Assembly: GCA_937927625.1 (NCBI GenBank)
Contig: CALBSD010000057.1
Span: 1 to 64,000, forward strand
Length of the DNA stretch: 64,000 nt
From: an uncultured Actinomycetes bacterium
Lineage (GTDB): Bacteria > Actinomycetota > Acidimicrobiia > Acidimicrobiales > Ilumatobacteraceae
Reading direction: 5' to 3'
In this document: positions 29,196 to 38,079 of the stretch, one piece after another
Layout of the letters: each line of letters starts with the position of its first letter
How positions within the stretch are numbered: position 1 is the first letter of the stretch
Notes under the pieces: model-generated
Seen by the model: the letters and a program-made list of their open reading frames with translations, nothing else
Databases searched by the model: none
Told to the model about the DNA's origin: nothing
Translations under genes and position numbers: made by a program

Positions 29196-30170
29196 CTATT
29201 CGGCAGCGATACTTTCGAGCACAGTCCTCACGATTTGCTCACCGTGTGAGTCTTGAAGGAAGTGTGCTGCGCCTTCCATGATGTCCAGTGTGGAATGTGG
29301 AATCAATGAGTGCCACTTCTGGCCCCATTCAAGTGTGAAGACATTGTCGGAGTCTCCCCAAACAAAATGAACGGGGAGTGCGGTGGCATTGACGAATGCA
29401 AAATGCTTCTCTTGTTCCACCGCGTTGCCTGCCACGGGGTCATGGAATGGAATGCTGAGAGGGAAGCGACGCGGACCCGTGACACCTTCATCACCGAGGC
29501 CAGCAAATGGTGCGTCATATGCGTACTTCACGGCAGCCGCTTCTTCGCTGTACTCCGTTGGTGTTCCCATCAGCTCGGCCATGAGAGATTGCTGTGGAGT
29601 TGCGCGACCAGTTGACATCGCCATCAAGGTCCCCCAATTGGTTTTCTCAGGAACGTTGTCGCGGAAGATTCCACCAGGAAGGTTTTGCTGAATCCATTGC
29701 TGAATACCAGGGGAATAATCAAATTCGGCGTGATGCAGCCATGTGTTCATGATGATGAGGCGAGTGAATCGCTCTGGCATCAATACATATTGTGCAAGCC
29801 CGGTGGGGCCACCCCAGTCCTGCACGAACAATGTGATGTTCTGAAGATCAAGATGCTGGACAAGTCGAGTGATATTCGCCGTATGTCGCGCGATGTTGTA
29901 CCACTCGGGGTCCGTCACTTTGTCGGACTTACCGAATCCGATGTGGTCGGGAGCAACGCAACGGAACCCTGCAGCAAGCAATTGAGGAATCATGTTGCGG
30001 TATAGATAGCTCCACGACGGCATGCCGTGCATCAGCAACGCAACAGGAGCATCCTTTGGACCTTCGTCGATGTAGTGCATGCGAACACCGTCGTTATCGA
30101 AATAGTTCGGCGCATAGGGAAAATTCTTGAGATCAGCAAAGTTGCTGTCAGGCGTGCGAATGACGTTCAT
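29196..30170 (-). CDS. Haloalkane dehalogenase-like alpha/beta hydrolase
   Basis: 324 residues, normal length for subfamily-I haloalkane dehalogenases. The oxyanion motif HGMPSWSYLYRNM is at 48-60, GFGKSDK at 78-84, the nucleophile elbow VQDWGG puts Asp118 next to Trp119 (the first halide-binding Trp in DhlA-type enzymes), a WGDSDN acid region is at 271-276 and the catalytic His is His303 in GAAHF. Family knowledge: these enzymes cleave carbon-halogen bonds through an alkyl-enzyme ester; some relatives act on other substrates, so dehalogenation is likely but unproven. It starts 11 nt downstream of the DUF2855 gene's stop, so the two probably share an mRNA. Confidence 0.85.
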   Translation of the reverse strand: MNVIRTPDSNFADLKNFPYAPNYFDNDGVRMHYIDEGPKDAPVALLMHGMPSWSYLYRNMIPQLLAAGFRCVAPDHIGFGKSDKVTDPEWYNIARHTANITRLVQHLDLQNITLFVQDWGGPTGLAQYVLMPERFTRLIIMNTWLHHAEFDYSPGIQQWIQQNLPGGIFRDNVPEKTNWGTLMAMSTGRATPQQSLMAELMGTPTEYSEEAAAVKYAYDAPFAGLGDEGVTGPRRFPLSIPFHDPVAGNAVEQEKHFAFVNATALPVHFVWGDSDNVFTLEWGQKWHSLIPHSTLDIMEGAAHFLQDSHGEQIVRTVLESIAAE

Positions 30171-30181
30171 GTTGTTCTTTC

Positions 30182-31231
30182 TCAGAAGGACAGAATGTGT
30201 CCGGTTTCAGGTGCGATATTTCCGCTGACCAGTTGGTCATAGACGGATTCCACCGATGACGCATCGGAATGTTGAATAGTCATCCAGCGTGTCGAGTCGG
30301 CGATGAACTTGTCGAGCGCCGTATTGATTTGAGAGTTCACTTCGTCTCGTCCCCACTCCTTGCCACGCTTAGCAAGTTGTGATGGTGCAAAAAAGAATGC
30401 TGGCTTTGGTCCAGGTAGATCTTCCTTTGACCCGCCTTGATCCCAATGGGTTGCACCAATGCTGGATGAATGCACGAGAGCATCGCCAAAGTGATGATGA
30501 ATGCGTGAGACAACAGAGGCGTTGCCCGCCATGTCAACGAAAATTGTTGGAGACCATTCTGCAAGTGTCTCAATGTCCTCATATGTTGCAACTTCGTCGT
30601 AGAGGTTGACTTTTTCCGCGAATGAAACATTGGAAGCGGACGTAAGGCCGATGCAGTGAGTGTTGCCGCGTGCACGAATGCGATGGGCGAGTGCAATTGC
30701 TGTCTTGCTTGAAGCACTGCTGATCACAATCTGACCAGCTCCAAACATGCCGTTTTCAAAAAGGAAGTCTTCGGCGAGAAATGATGTGAGGAAGAGACCG
30801 CGCAACAGTGTGTTTGCATCATCTGTGGATTCGGGAGTGTCAGAAACACGATCAAACCCGCGGTACGCCATCGCGTGTTTTTCACGATGCGGTGCAACAT
30901 CAACGAACCCCGTGCTGGTTGCTTGCGCGCTGACAACGTGGTGATCACCTACGGGAAAGAATCCCCAATATCGACTGCCCACCGGCACACCATCGTTTAA
31001 AGATTCAGTGACAACGCCGTATCCCATTGCAGGAAGGCGTCCCCAGCCTTCCTCGGTGGGGAAGAAGCCCCAGTAGTCAAGAAAGTCGCCGCTGAGCGCA
31101 TACGAGATGTTGTTCGAAGTCAGCGCCAGTGATTGCACGCTGAGAAGAACATCGCCTGACTGCAATGCACGAGGCTGTGATTCAACGACTCGGTGATTGC
31201 GGATATTGCTGCGGTCGATTTCTAAATGCAT
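30182..31231 (-). CDS. DUF2855 family protein
   Basis: 349 residues. The WGFFPTEEGWGRLPAMGYG segment (about 54-72) and a GQIVISSASSKTAIALA nucleotide-fold segment (about 166-182) are characteristic of DUF2855, a poorly characterised family distantly related to medium-chain dehydrogenases. It is the upstream gene of a likely two-gene operon with the dehalogenase-like hydrolase. An AGAGGATCT ribosome site lies just before the ATG. The function is unknown; a redox step acting with the hydrolase is only an inference from context. Confidence 0.8.
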   Translation of the reverse strand: MHLEIDRSNIRNHRVVESQPRALQSGDVLLSVQSLALTSNNISYALSGDFLDYWGFFPTEEGWGRLPAMGYGVVTESLNDGVPVGSRYWGFFPVGDHHVVSAQATSTGFVDVAPHREKHAMAYRGFDRVSDTPESTDDANTLLRGLFLTSFLAEDFLFENGMFGAGQIVISSASSKTAIALAHRIRARGNTHCIGLTSASNVSFAEKVNLYDEVATYEDIETLAEWSPTIFVDMAGNASVVSRIHHHFGDALVHSSSIGATHWDQGGSKEDLPGPKPAFFFAPSQLAKRGKEWGRDEVNSQINTALDKFIADSTRWMTIQHSDASSVESVYDQLVSGNIAPETGHILSF

Positions 31232-31295
31232 GAGATCCTCTAGTGAGTCAGCGTAATAAGACCCCTTATGTTCTCATGCGAAGAGACTGTGTTTC

Positions 31296-32279
31296 CTATT
31301 GCACCTGTGTGATGGCGACGGTAATCGATGGACCTGCAGGGCGAGTGGGGCTGATTCCGGGTGCGATTGCGAGAATTCGCGTCGCAATATCCGCAGACGA
31401 ATACATGATTTCTACGTAATCACCTGCTGCTAGATCGATGATGTAGTTCGATGTGGCAACTTGTCGTAGTGATGCGGTGATAGTGATTTCAGAGTTGCTG
31501 ATCGGCACATCAACACCATTGCGGCGGAGCCAGATGTCCATGGTGTCGTTTCCGGAATCGGTCTTTGTCAATTGGGCAGAGAACTGAACGTTGTAGGTTC
31601 CGGTTCGGGCGACTTTGATATGTGAGCTGAACTCAACGGAGACGCCATTTGCGGTGACCCCGTTGAGGCCGGGGGTGATTTGGTTAAAGGTCATTGCTTT
31701 CGGCGTATTCACGGCGTCCACCTGCTGCGTGGTCGTATCGCGAAACGAGCCATAAGCGGGAACGAGACCATTGATACCGTTCTGCCCGTTCTCGCCGTTG
31801 AAACCATTTGTTCCAGGGACACCTTGAATTCCCTGAACACCGGCATTGCCCGTTAGGCCAGTGGCTCCGGTATTTCCAATTGGGCCTTGTGGTCCCATTG
31901 CGCCGATTTCGCCAGCCGTGGCGAAACGTGCGCTCACAAGTGTTCCCGTTCCTGAGATGCGATCTACTTGTAGTGCTACGTAGCAGTTGGAAATGCTCCC
32001 GACCCGACCTTCAACAAATTTGGTTGTCTGAACAGTCGTCCCCGTCACAGCGCGGATACGCATGCCGGTGACAAACGGTGTCTGGTTATCAACAGGGAAA
32101 TATTTCAACCCAAGCGAAATGGGAATAGGTCTAGTCGCGAGAACCTTTGAAAGGGTGACAGTGGTCTTCGAGCAAGTTGCAGAATAGGCAGTTTCTGGTT
32201 CAACGGCGTTGAAGCCAATTGTGCCTAATGCAATGACAGAAAGTATTGAGAGTTTGTTCTTCACCCACGAATTGTTCAT
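31296..32279 (-). CDS. Secreted collagen-like repeat protein
   Basis: 327 residues. An N-terminal signal peptide (about 1-34, ending ETAYSA) is followed by a beta-rich domain with Cys36 and Cys99, a run of 16 Gly-X-Y triplets from Gly126 to about 173, and a C-terminal domain of about 150 residues resembling the C1q/BclA trimeric jelly roll (strands such as YNVQFSAQLTK and YNVQ / DYVEIMYSS). Bacterial collagen-like proteins form trimeric stalks with a globular tip on the cell surface. No anchor is visible, so it may be released or bound non-covalently. It lies 64 nt upstream of DUF2855 on the same strand. Confidence 0.85.
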   Translation of the reverse strand: MNNSWVKNKLSILSVIALGTIGFNAVEPETAYSATCSKTTVTLSKVLATRPIPISLGLKYFPVDNQTPFVTGMRIRAVTGTTVQTTKFVEGRVGSISNCYVALQVDRISGTGTLVSARFATAGEIGAMGPQGPIGNTGATGLTGNAGVQGIQGVPGTNGFNGENGQNGINGLVPAYGSFRDTTTQQVDAVNTPKAMTFNQITPGLNGVTANGVSVEFSSHIKVARTGTYNVQFSAQLTKTDSGNDTMDIWLRRNGVDVPISNSEITITASLRQVATSNYIIDLAAGDYVEIMYSSADIATRILAIAPGISPTRPAGPSITVAITQVQ

Positions 32280-32385
32280 CTCAACTGTTGATGCATCGTA
32301 AAATGGGCATACCTAATTCAAGTGTGATTCAACGATGTGATGTGTGTACTTGCAACGCATCAGTGATGCGCCATGGGTAAGTGAA

Positions 32386-33099
32386 TTAAGCGAGGGTGAT
32401 GCTGTCCATCGTGACTTGAACACCCATGACGTATGCATCGCCATTCTCTGTAGAGACTCGTTGAGCAATTGCTTCGACTTCCGAAGCGTTAGTAACTGGA
32501 ATGAATTGCACAGTGTCCCACTTACGGCCATCGCCGATAATGGTTCCTTCGACGCCAAACTGCACTGCTTCTGCAAGATCAGCAAATGCTGCATCGCGAT
32601 TAGATGCCTGACGCACCACCATTGCAACGAGGCGATCTTCAAGTGGCATGGGTCGATTGCGCGAATCAATCGATTCATCCAATGGTCGACAGCACACCAG
32701 GGTCGTGCGAGCCATGCCCGCAGCTTTATGCACGTGCTTCTCGCCGAAGTCTGAACGGCTTTGCATGTCGATGAATGACTTGCGTGTTGCGTACCGAACG
32801 ATGCCGATGCGGTCCCAGTCCTCGTTGCCCTTGTTATTGCTCACAACATCGCCATAGAAAACAACATCAGCACCAATCTTGTTGAGAACGGAGGAAGGGT
32901 TGTAGCGGTCATCTGCCTCTTTGCCGCTGATCTCTTTGCCGACACCTTCACCATCTGTGTACTGGGCGACCTCGTGATACTTCATGAGATTCACCATGTA
33001 GATGGGGCCATCTTCTTCAGGCGGGCGGGTGGCAAGGAACATCCCGTATTCCTTGTCGATGGTTCCGTACTTGTGCTTGAGTGGCTTGTTCTCGGACAT
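32386..33099 (-). CDS. DUF1330-like dimeric alpha/beta-barrel protein
   Basis: 237 residues, no signal peptide. The phrase PIYMVNLMKYHE (about 32-43) and a second segment VVFYGDVV...DRIGIVRYATRKSFIDM resemble DUF1330/EthD-like dimeric alpha-beta barrel folds, possibly with two barrel halves (about 30-130 and 150-235). The substrate is unknown. It is separated from the flanking same-strand genes by about 100 nt on each side, so it may be transcribed alone. Confidence 0.55.
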   Translation of the reverse strand: MSENKPLKHKYGTIDKEYGMFLATRPPEEDGPIYMVNLMKYHEVAQYTDGEGVGKEISGKEADDRYNPSSVLNKIGADVVFYGDVVSNNKGNEDWDRIGIVRYATRKSFIDMQSRSDFGEKHVHKAAGMARTTLVCCRPLDESIDSRNRPMPLEDRLVAMVVRQASNRDAAFADLAEAVQFGVEGTIIGDGRKWDTVQFIPVTNASEVEAIAQRVSTENGDAYVMGVQVTMDSITLA

Positions 33100-33202
33100 G
33101 GTGACCTCGCTCGTTGCTGCTTTCCTGCACCGTAACCCTCTGAAGTGTGGAGCGTTTCACTAAAAAAGAACGCACTTCATTCGCAAATTGAGAGCAGTGT
33201 AG

Positions 33203-33745
33203 TTAAAGAGCTCTGGAAGCTCTTGATGCGATTGTGAGGAGTTGACGACGGAGCATGATGCCGTCTCCTGGCCCCAAGATGAGGCGCTCAAAGAGTCGAC
33301 CGCCAGGAAGGTTGATGTGAGATCGCATGCGTGTGATCAGGCGAGTTCCCTCGGAAATCTCGCGAAGTTCGTATGCAAGGGTGAAGTGAAGGCGTGGCGT
33401 TGACTTCTTCCCATTTTTGATTTCCAACACAAAGGAATATGGCGGGGTCACGATTGCAGCTACGAATGAAATGGGGCCAGCGGGAATCTTGTCGCCGACA
33501 TTGACGCATTGCCATTCATCATGAATGGAAGTCGCGCTCTTACGTCCAAAGTTGTCAATCAAGTCATAGCTGTACCAACCGGCGCGTCCAAGACCCATCT
33601 GACGAATCCACGGAAAGACATCACGTGGTGGTGCAGCAATCGTGATGGACCGAGTAGCAATCAAAATTGCATCACTGCACAACTCGTCACCCACAACAGA
33701 ACCGTGTATTTCTTCGGGAGTTGCACCCCAATGCTGGAAGATCAT
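33203..33745 (-). CDS. SRPBCC (START/Bet v1-like) family protein
   Basis: 180 residues from the ATG at 33745. The frame is open further upstream but would then overlap the coding end of the neighbour at 33774, so the internal Met (MIFQHWGATPEE) is preferred. The pattern ATRSITIAAPPRDVFPWIRQMGLGRAGWYSYDLIDNFG is typical of SRPBCC proteins, which bind hydrophobic ligands in a helix-grip cavity. The C terminus ends in a basic helix. No partner is obvious from context. Confidence 0.75.
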   Translation of the reverse strand: MIFQHWGATPEEIHGSVVGDELCSDAILIATRSITIAAPPRDVFPWIRQMGLGRAGWYSYDLIDNFGRKSATSIHDEWQCVNVGDKIPAGPISFVAAIVTPPYSFVLEIKNGKKSTPRLHFTLAYELREISEGTRLITRMRSHINLPGGRLFERLILGPGDGIMLRRQLLTIASRASRAL

Positions 33746-33773
33746 GACTCCGCTATGTCTACCAACTATTTCA

Positions 33774-36700
33774 TCAGTTGGAGAACCACCGGAGCTCCAC
33801 TCGTCGTTCTGCTGGAGTACCAATTTCTGTCGTGACGGCACCAAAACCTTGGTACGTGGTCCACAGTCGAACACCCTTCGAAGAAAGGTACATAGAGACG
33901 GCGAGTGCTCGCTGTTCTGAGAGATTTCGTAAGTACTTCGGTGTGTCAATTCCGTTTTTGCGAGCAAATCCGGACACATACAAATTGCCGCCCCGCGAAT
34001 TAACCGTTCGTGCGACTTGATTCAGAAGTTGAATTGTTTGCGGTGTGAGCGTCGCAGAGTTGGGCTTGAAATACATAATCTCACCCAGCAAGTCGCCACG
34101 GAATCTTGGTTGTCCATTTTCGAGGAGATCATCAGATGTTTTTCCTCGTTTTACATTTGATCCGGTTCGTGCAGACTTGGATACGCCAACGCTGTTGATG
34201 GTGTGTGCTCGAATTGCACCAAGCGTTCCGTTATTGCGAATCGTGACTGATGCTGATGTGTCAGTCGGCTTTAGTCGCTTCGTGATGAAGTTGACAATTT
34301 TTCCTGATTTGTCATAGACAATGAAAACGACTGAAGTAGCACCTTTGGCACCTGCATTCGGAGAGAACTTGATGCGGCCTGTAAGCGAATTTGTTCCTGG
34401 CGTCAGCGCAGGTTTTGTTTCTGCGGCTGATGAAGAGGGAAGTCCTCCTGCGTTCAATCCAGAGATGGAGGATGTGGAAGATTTTCCGTCAATGGTGATG
34501 TTGATGGGGGCCGAAGGCGTCGAACTATTGCCTGCGGTATCAGTGACAGTCGCCGTAATTGACCATTCTCCTGCGCTCAGTGCAGGCAAGTCGCACTGTG
34601 TAGCTACGCCAACGATATAAGTACACGTCTTTGTCTCACCGCCCTTTGTTGCAGTAATTGTGACGGTGTCTCCATTTGTTCCAGCGGGCAAGGTGAATGA
34701 TGGAGTCGTGTCCGTCGTGACATTGTCAGTATCTGACTTTCCAGTATCGGAACTTGGAAGCAAGTCTGCGCTTGATGGCGTTGCAGGAGCAGTCCCATCA
34801 ATAGTTATGGACAAGGGCCCCGATGCTGGCCCTGTGTTGCCAGCAGCATCAGTAACGGAAGCGGAAACTGTCCATGTTCCATCGGACAATGTAGGGAGAG
34901 AACAACCTGCTGTTACGCCGACGGTGTAAGTGCAGGTAACTGTTTTAGTTCCATTGGTGGCCGAAACCGTAACGACGTCGCCAGCTGTTGCACCTGGGAT
35001 AGTGATCTCCGGTGTGGTGTCATTAGTGATGTTGTCAGAGTTTGAACGACCCGAATCAGATGCCGGCACCAAATCGGGTGTTGAGCGCGACGGTGGCGTC
35101 GTTGCAATTGTGATTGGTAACGCGGCAGATGAGGCCGATACGTTTCCTGCGGCGTCGGTGAGAGTCGCTGTGACATTCCAGATGCCGTCGGTGAGTGTTG
35201 GCAGTGTGCAGTTTGTTGCTGATCCGACGACATATGTGCATGACACGGTGGTGGTGCCGTTGGTTGCCGAGATGGTCATGGTGTCACCGTTTGATCCGCC
35301 GGTGGCGCTCAATGTGGGTGTGTTGTCGCTTGTGTTGTTGTCTGTGGAGGATGTCCCGGTATCGGAGGATGCGGCCAGGTCTACACCGGTCGGTGCTGCT
35401 GGTGTAGTTCCATCGATAGTGATGGGTAACGAAGATGACGATGGAGACACGTTCCCTGCTGGGTCGGTGAGTGTTGAAGACACGTTCCATATGCCGTCGG
35501 TGAGTGTTGGCAGTGTGCAGTTTGTTGCTGATCCGACAACGTAGGTGCATGACACTGTGGTCGTGCCGTTGGTTGCCGAGATGGTCATGGTGTCACCGTT
35601 TGATCCGCCTGTGGCGCTCATTGTGGGTGTGTTGTCGCTGGTGTTGTTGTCTGTGGAGGATGTTCCGCTATCTGACGATGCGGCCAGGTCTACTCCAGTA
35701 GGTGCAGACGGTGCGGATGCATCAACTATGACGCTGAGGGCTTGCGTTGTCCCCGTATTTCCTGCCGCATCTGTGACATTCGCCGAAATGTTCCATGTGC
35801 CATCCGAAAGTGTGGCAAGTGTGCAGTTGTTCGCGGAACCAACGGTGTAGGAACAAGAAATCGTGCTGGAGCCATTTGTTGCATTAATGGTGATGACATC
35901 GCCCGCTGATTGTCCGGCCAATGTGATTGTCGGTGTGTTGTCGCTGGTGATGTCATCAGTTGAAGATGAACCTGAGTCTGACGCAGCAAGGAGGTCGGGT
36001 GCCAATGATTGCGGACCAGTGGCATCAATCGTTAATGGCAGGGCAGTAGATACAAGGGATGTATTTCCAGCCGGATCGGTGAGAGTGGCCGTGACATTCC
36101 AGGCTCCATCGGTCAGGGATGGCAATGTGCAGTTCGTTGCAGAGCCGACGACATATGTGCATGAGACCGTTGTGGTGCCATTTGTTGCGGAGATTGTCAT
36201 GGTATCGCCGTTGACCCCGCCAGTCGCTCCAAGAGTCGGCGTCGTGTCGCTCGTGTTGTTGTCTGTCGACGAAGAGCCGGTATCCGAAGCGGTAACAAGG
36301 TCAACGGAAGTAGGGGCTGTTGGACGGGACGTGTCAATGGTGACGGAAAGGGCGGTGGACGCAGATGATGCGCCACTTGTCGGATGAGAATCAGTGGCAG
36401 TGATAGACCAAGTTCCATCGGCCAAAGTGCCCAGATCGCACCCTGTCGCAGGGATGACGTACGAACAAGTCACGTTTGTGGAACCGGACTTTGTCGCTGT
36501 CACGGTAATTGTGTTGCCTGATGAGTAGCTACCAGGCACTTCAATGCGTGGGGTGTTGTCGCTTGTGGCGTTATCGGTTGACGAATTTCCAAGATCTGAA
36601 GCTGTTGCTAAATCTGGTGCTTGTGGTGCAGCAGGAACAACTGACAACGAACCAGAGCCACTCGATGCCGAGAATGTTCCTGAATCTGTGGGCGCGAGGT

Positions 36701-37931
36701 TTGCACCCACCGAATAAACACCTGGATTGGTTGGGGTGTGGGTGAAGGTTGCGATGTAGCCCGATGGGTTCATTCCGTACACACCAGAACTACCCATGTG
36801 GGCACCAGCGGTGTACAAGCGGCCGTTAGCGAATGCCAATGCTTGGTTACCACCACAACCTGCAGCCCAGCCGTCGGGCAGTGAAGCTTGCATGCATTGA
36901 TCCCAGCCTAAGTACTGGCGCATCGCACCGGTTGATGGATTGATCTGAGTGATTGGCTCAGCGTTTGGAGTGCTCAGCGGAGTTACCCCTCCGCATTGAG
37001 CACCATAGAGGAACCCAGCAGAGTCAATTGCGAGTTGAGCTCCAAGGCCATACCAGGAACTACCGTTCCACGTTTCAAAGTTGCAGGATGCGGCTGTTAA
37101 CAGAGTTGGGCTTCCACCGCCCGCGGGAATTTGCATGATGTCTTTGTCTGCGTTGATGTAGTAGAGAACGTTGGTGGTTGGGTTGATGACAGGACTACTG
37201 ATTGGCGAGCCGAGTCCTGAAGCATATGTGGTTACTACTCCTGCTGGAGTAATTCTTTTGATCTCACCTAGGTCGCGCATCGTGACATAAAGATTGTTAC
37301 TCGCATCAATTGTCATGCCAGTAATTTGTCCTTGGCCCGCTGATGGAACACCAAGTGCAGATGCGGAAACGAATGTTGTACTTGTTGCGCCGATTGATGT
37401 TCGACTACGAATTGTGTTCTGAGCAGTGCCGTTGTAGACGGCCTCATAGATAACTCCAGTAGATGAAACGGCAAGTCCTACAACACTGACCCAGTTGCCG
37501 TTCCAAGATTCAAAAGGTGCACATGGAACCCCGCCGCCGGATGTCAGCATCTTTGTTACCTGTCGACATCCACCAGCATCCATGTTGTTATACGTAGACA
37601 CGTAAATGTTTCCGTTGGAGTCGCTTGCGAGGCGCCAAGCTGAACTGTTTCCCGTATATGACCATCGCTGGATGTTTGACAATGTTGTGCCGGACCCAGT
37701 TGTCACACCTGTTCCTACTGTTTGTCCATCGTATGAGAAAGTGACTGTGCCTGGAGCGCTTGTCGTTGCAGACAAGGTGACTGATTGACCTGCAACGGCT
37801 GGGCTGGGGGTTGCTGTCACGCTGGTAGTGGTCGCCGTAGCGGCCAACGCCGCATTGGTGGAGAACAAAGGTGCGACCAGTGCAGCCGAAAGTGCGAAAG
37901 AAATTGAGCGAGTCAGCTTTGGCAAATGCAT
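33774..37931 (-). CDS. Secreted multi-domain protein: Ig domain, beta-propeller, seven Ig-like repeats, OmpA-like C terminus
   Basis: 1,385 residues from the ATG at 37931 (MHLPKLTRS), chosen because a signal peptide follows directly; the frame extends 16 residues further up. Order: signal peptide (ending ALA), a Big-type Ig domain (TTTSVTATPSPAVAGQSVTL), an NHL/SMP-30-like propeller region to about residue 440, seven repeats of about 102 residues that each begin DL..ASD.G.S.TDN.TSD.TP and contain a conserved Cys pair, a beta domain with basic residues, then about 110 residues like OmpA (IMYFKPNSATLTPQTIQLLNQVA, LSEQRALAVSMYL, ERRVELRW). OmpA-like domains bind peptidoglycan, so non-covalent wall anchoring is inferred. 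Divergent from the SdrD_B gene. Confidence 0.88.
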   Translation of the reverse strand: MHLPKLTRSISFALSAALVAPLFSTNAALAATATTTSVTATPSPAVAGQSVTLSATTSAPGTVTFSYDGQTVGTGVTTGSGTTLSNIQRWSYTGNSSAWRLASDSNGNIYVSTYNNMDAGGCRQVTKMLTSGGGVPCAPFESWNGNWVSVVGLAVSSTGVIYEAVYNGTAQNTIRSRTSIGATSTTFVSASALGVPSAGQGQITGMTIDASNNLYVTMRDLGEIKRITPAGVVTTYASGLGSPISSPVINPTTNVLYYINADKDIMQIPAGGGSPTLLTAASCNFETWNGSSWYGLGAQLAIDSAGFLYGAQCGGVTPLSTPNAEPITQINPSTGAMRQYLGWDQCMQASLPDGWAAGCGGNQALAFANGRLYTAGAHMGSSGVYGMNPSGYIATFTHTPTNPGVYSVGANLAPTDSGTFSASSGSGSLSVVPAAPQAPDLATASDLGNSSTDNATSDNTPRIEVPGSYSSGNTITVTATKSGSTNVTCSYVIPATGCDLGTLADGTWSITATDSHPTSGASSASTALSVTIDTSRPTAPTSVDLVTASDTGSSSTDNNTSDTTPTLGATGGVNGDTMTISATNGTTTVSCTYVVGSATNCTLPSLTDGAWNVTATLTDPAGNTSLVSTALPLTIDATGPQSLAPDLLAASDSGSSSTDDITSDNTPTITLAGQSAGDVITINATNGSSTISCSYTVGSANNCTLATLSDGTWNISANVTDAAGNTGTTQALSVIVDASAPSAPTGVDLAASSDSGTSSTDNNTSDNTPTMSATGGSNGDTMTISATNGTTTVSCTYVVGSATNCTLPTLTDGIWNVSSTLTDPAGNVSPSSSSLPITIDGTTPAAPTGVDLAASSDTGTSSTDNNTSDNTPTLSATGGSNGDTMTISATNGTTTVSCTYVVGSATNCTLPTLTDGIWNVTATLTDAAGNVSASSAALPITIATTPPSRSTPDLVPASDSGRSNSDNITNDTTPEITIPGATAGDVVTVSATNGTKTVTCTYTVGVTAGCSLPTLSDGTWTVSASVTDAAGNTGPASGPLSITIDGTAPATPSSADLLPSSDTGKSDTDNVTTDTTPSFTLPAGTNGDTVTITATKGGETKTCTYIVGVATQCDLPALSAGEWSITATVTDTAGNSSTPSAPINITIDGKSSTSSISGLNAGGLPSSSAAETKPALTPGTNSLTGRIKFSPNAGAKGATSVVFIVYDKSGKIVNFITKRLKPTDTSASVTIRNNGTLGAIRAHTINSVGVSKSARTGSNVKRGKTSDDLLENGQPRFRGDLLGEIMYFKPNSATLTPQTIQLLNQVARTVNSRGGNLYVSGFARKNGIDTPKYLRNLSEQRALAVSMYLSSKGVRLWTTYQGFGAVTTEIGTPAERRVELRWFSN
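35180..35790 (-). repeat. Near-identical tandem DNA repeats inside the Ig-like array
   Basis: Two adjacent Ig-repeat units, period 309 bp (103 codons), are almost identical at DNA level: the block beginning near 35182 recurs at 35491 with only scattered changes. Other units of the array are far more diverged, so this pair looks like a recent duplication or gene conversion. Confidence 0.8.
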
Positions 37932-37978
37932 GGGGAAAGTGTGCCTAGATCCGAAAAGAGCAACTAAGCACCACAGCA

Positions 37979-37996
37979 CGTAAAAATTTTTTTACG
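37979..37996. promoter_or_regulatory. Palindrome in divergent promoter region
   Basis: CGTAAAAA-TT-TTTTTACG, 8-bp perfect arms, lies in the 148-bp gap between the divergent secreted-protein genes starting at 37931 and 38080. A second inverted repeat AGAAAA-AC-TTTTCT follows at 38001-38014. Shared operator or promoter element is inferred; no regulator gene is adjacent. Confidence 0.4.
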
Positions 37997-38079
37997 AAGA
38001 AGAAAAACTTTTCTGATTCTTATCCTTCTCATTTGTCTCTTGCCTATTCAGGGCATCGTTGTCGCGAGGAGTCTTGAGC

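Noticed and set aside
33746..33979. Longer N terminus for the SRPBCC protein
   Set aside because: It would overlap the coding end of the OmpA-domain gene and has no SRPBCC similarity.
34930..35544. 204-codon plus-strand frame opposite the Ig-repeat protein
   Set aside because: It mirrors the repeated Ig units; the minus frame has signal peptide, repeats and OmpA domain.
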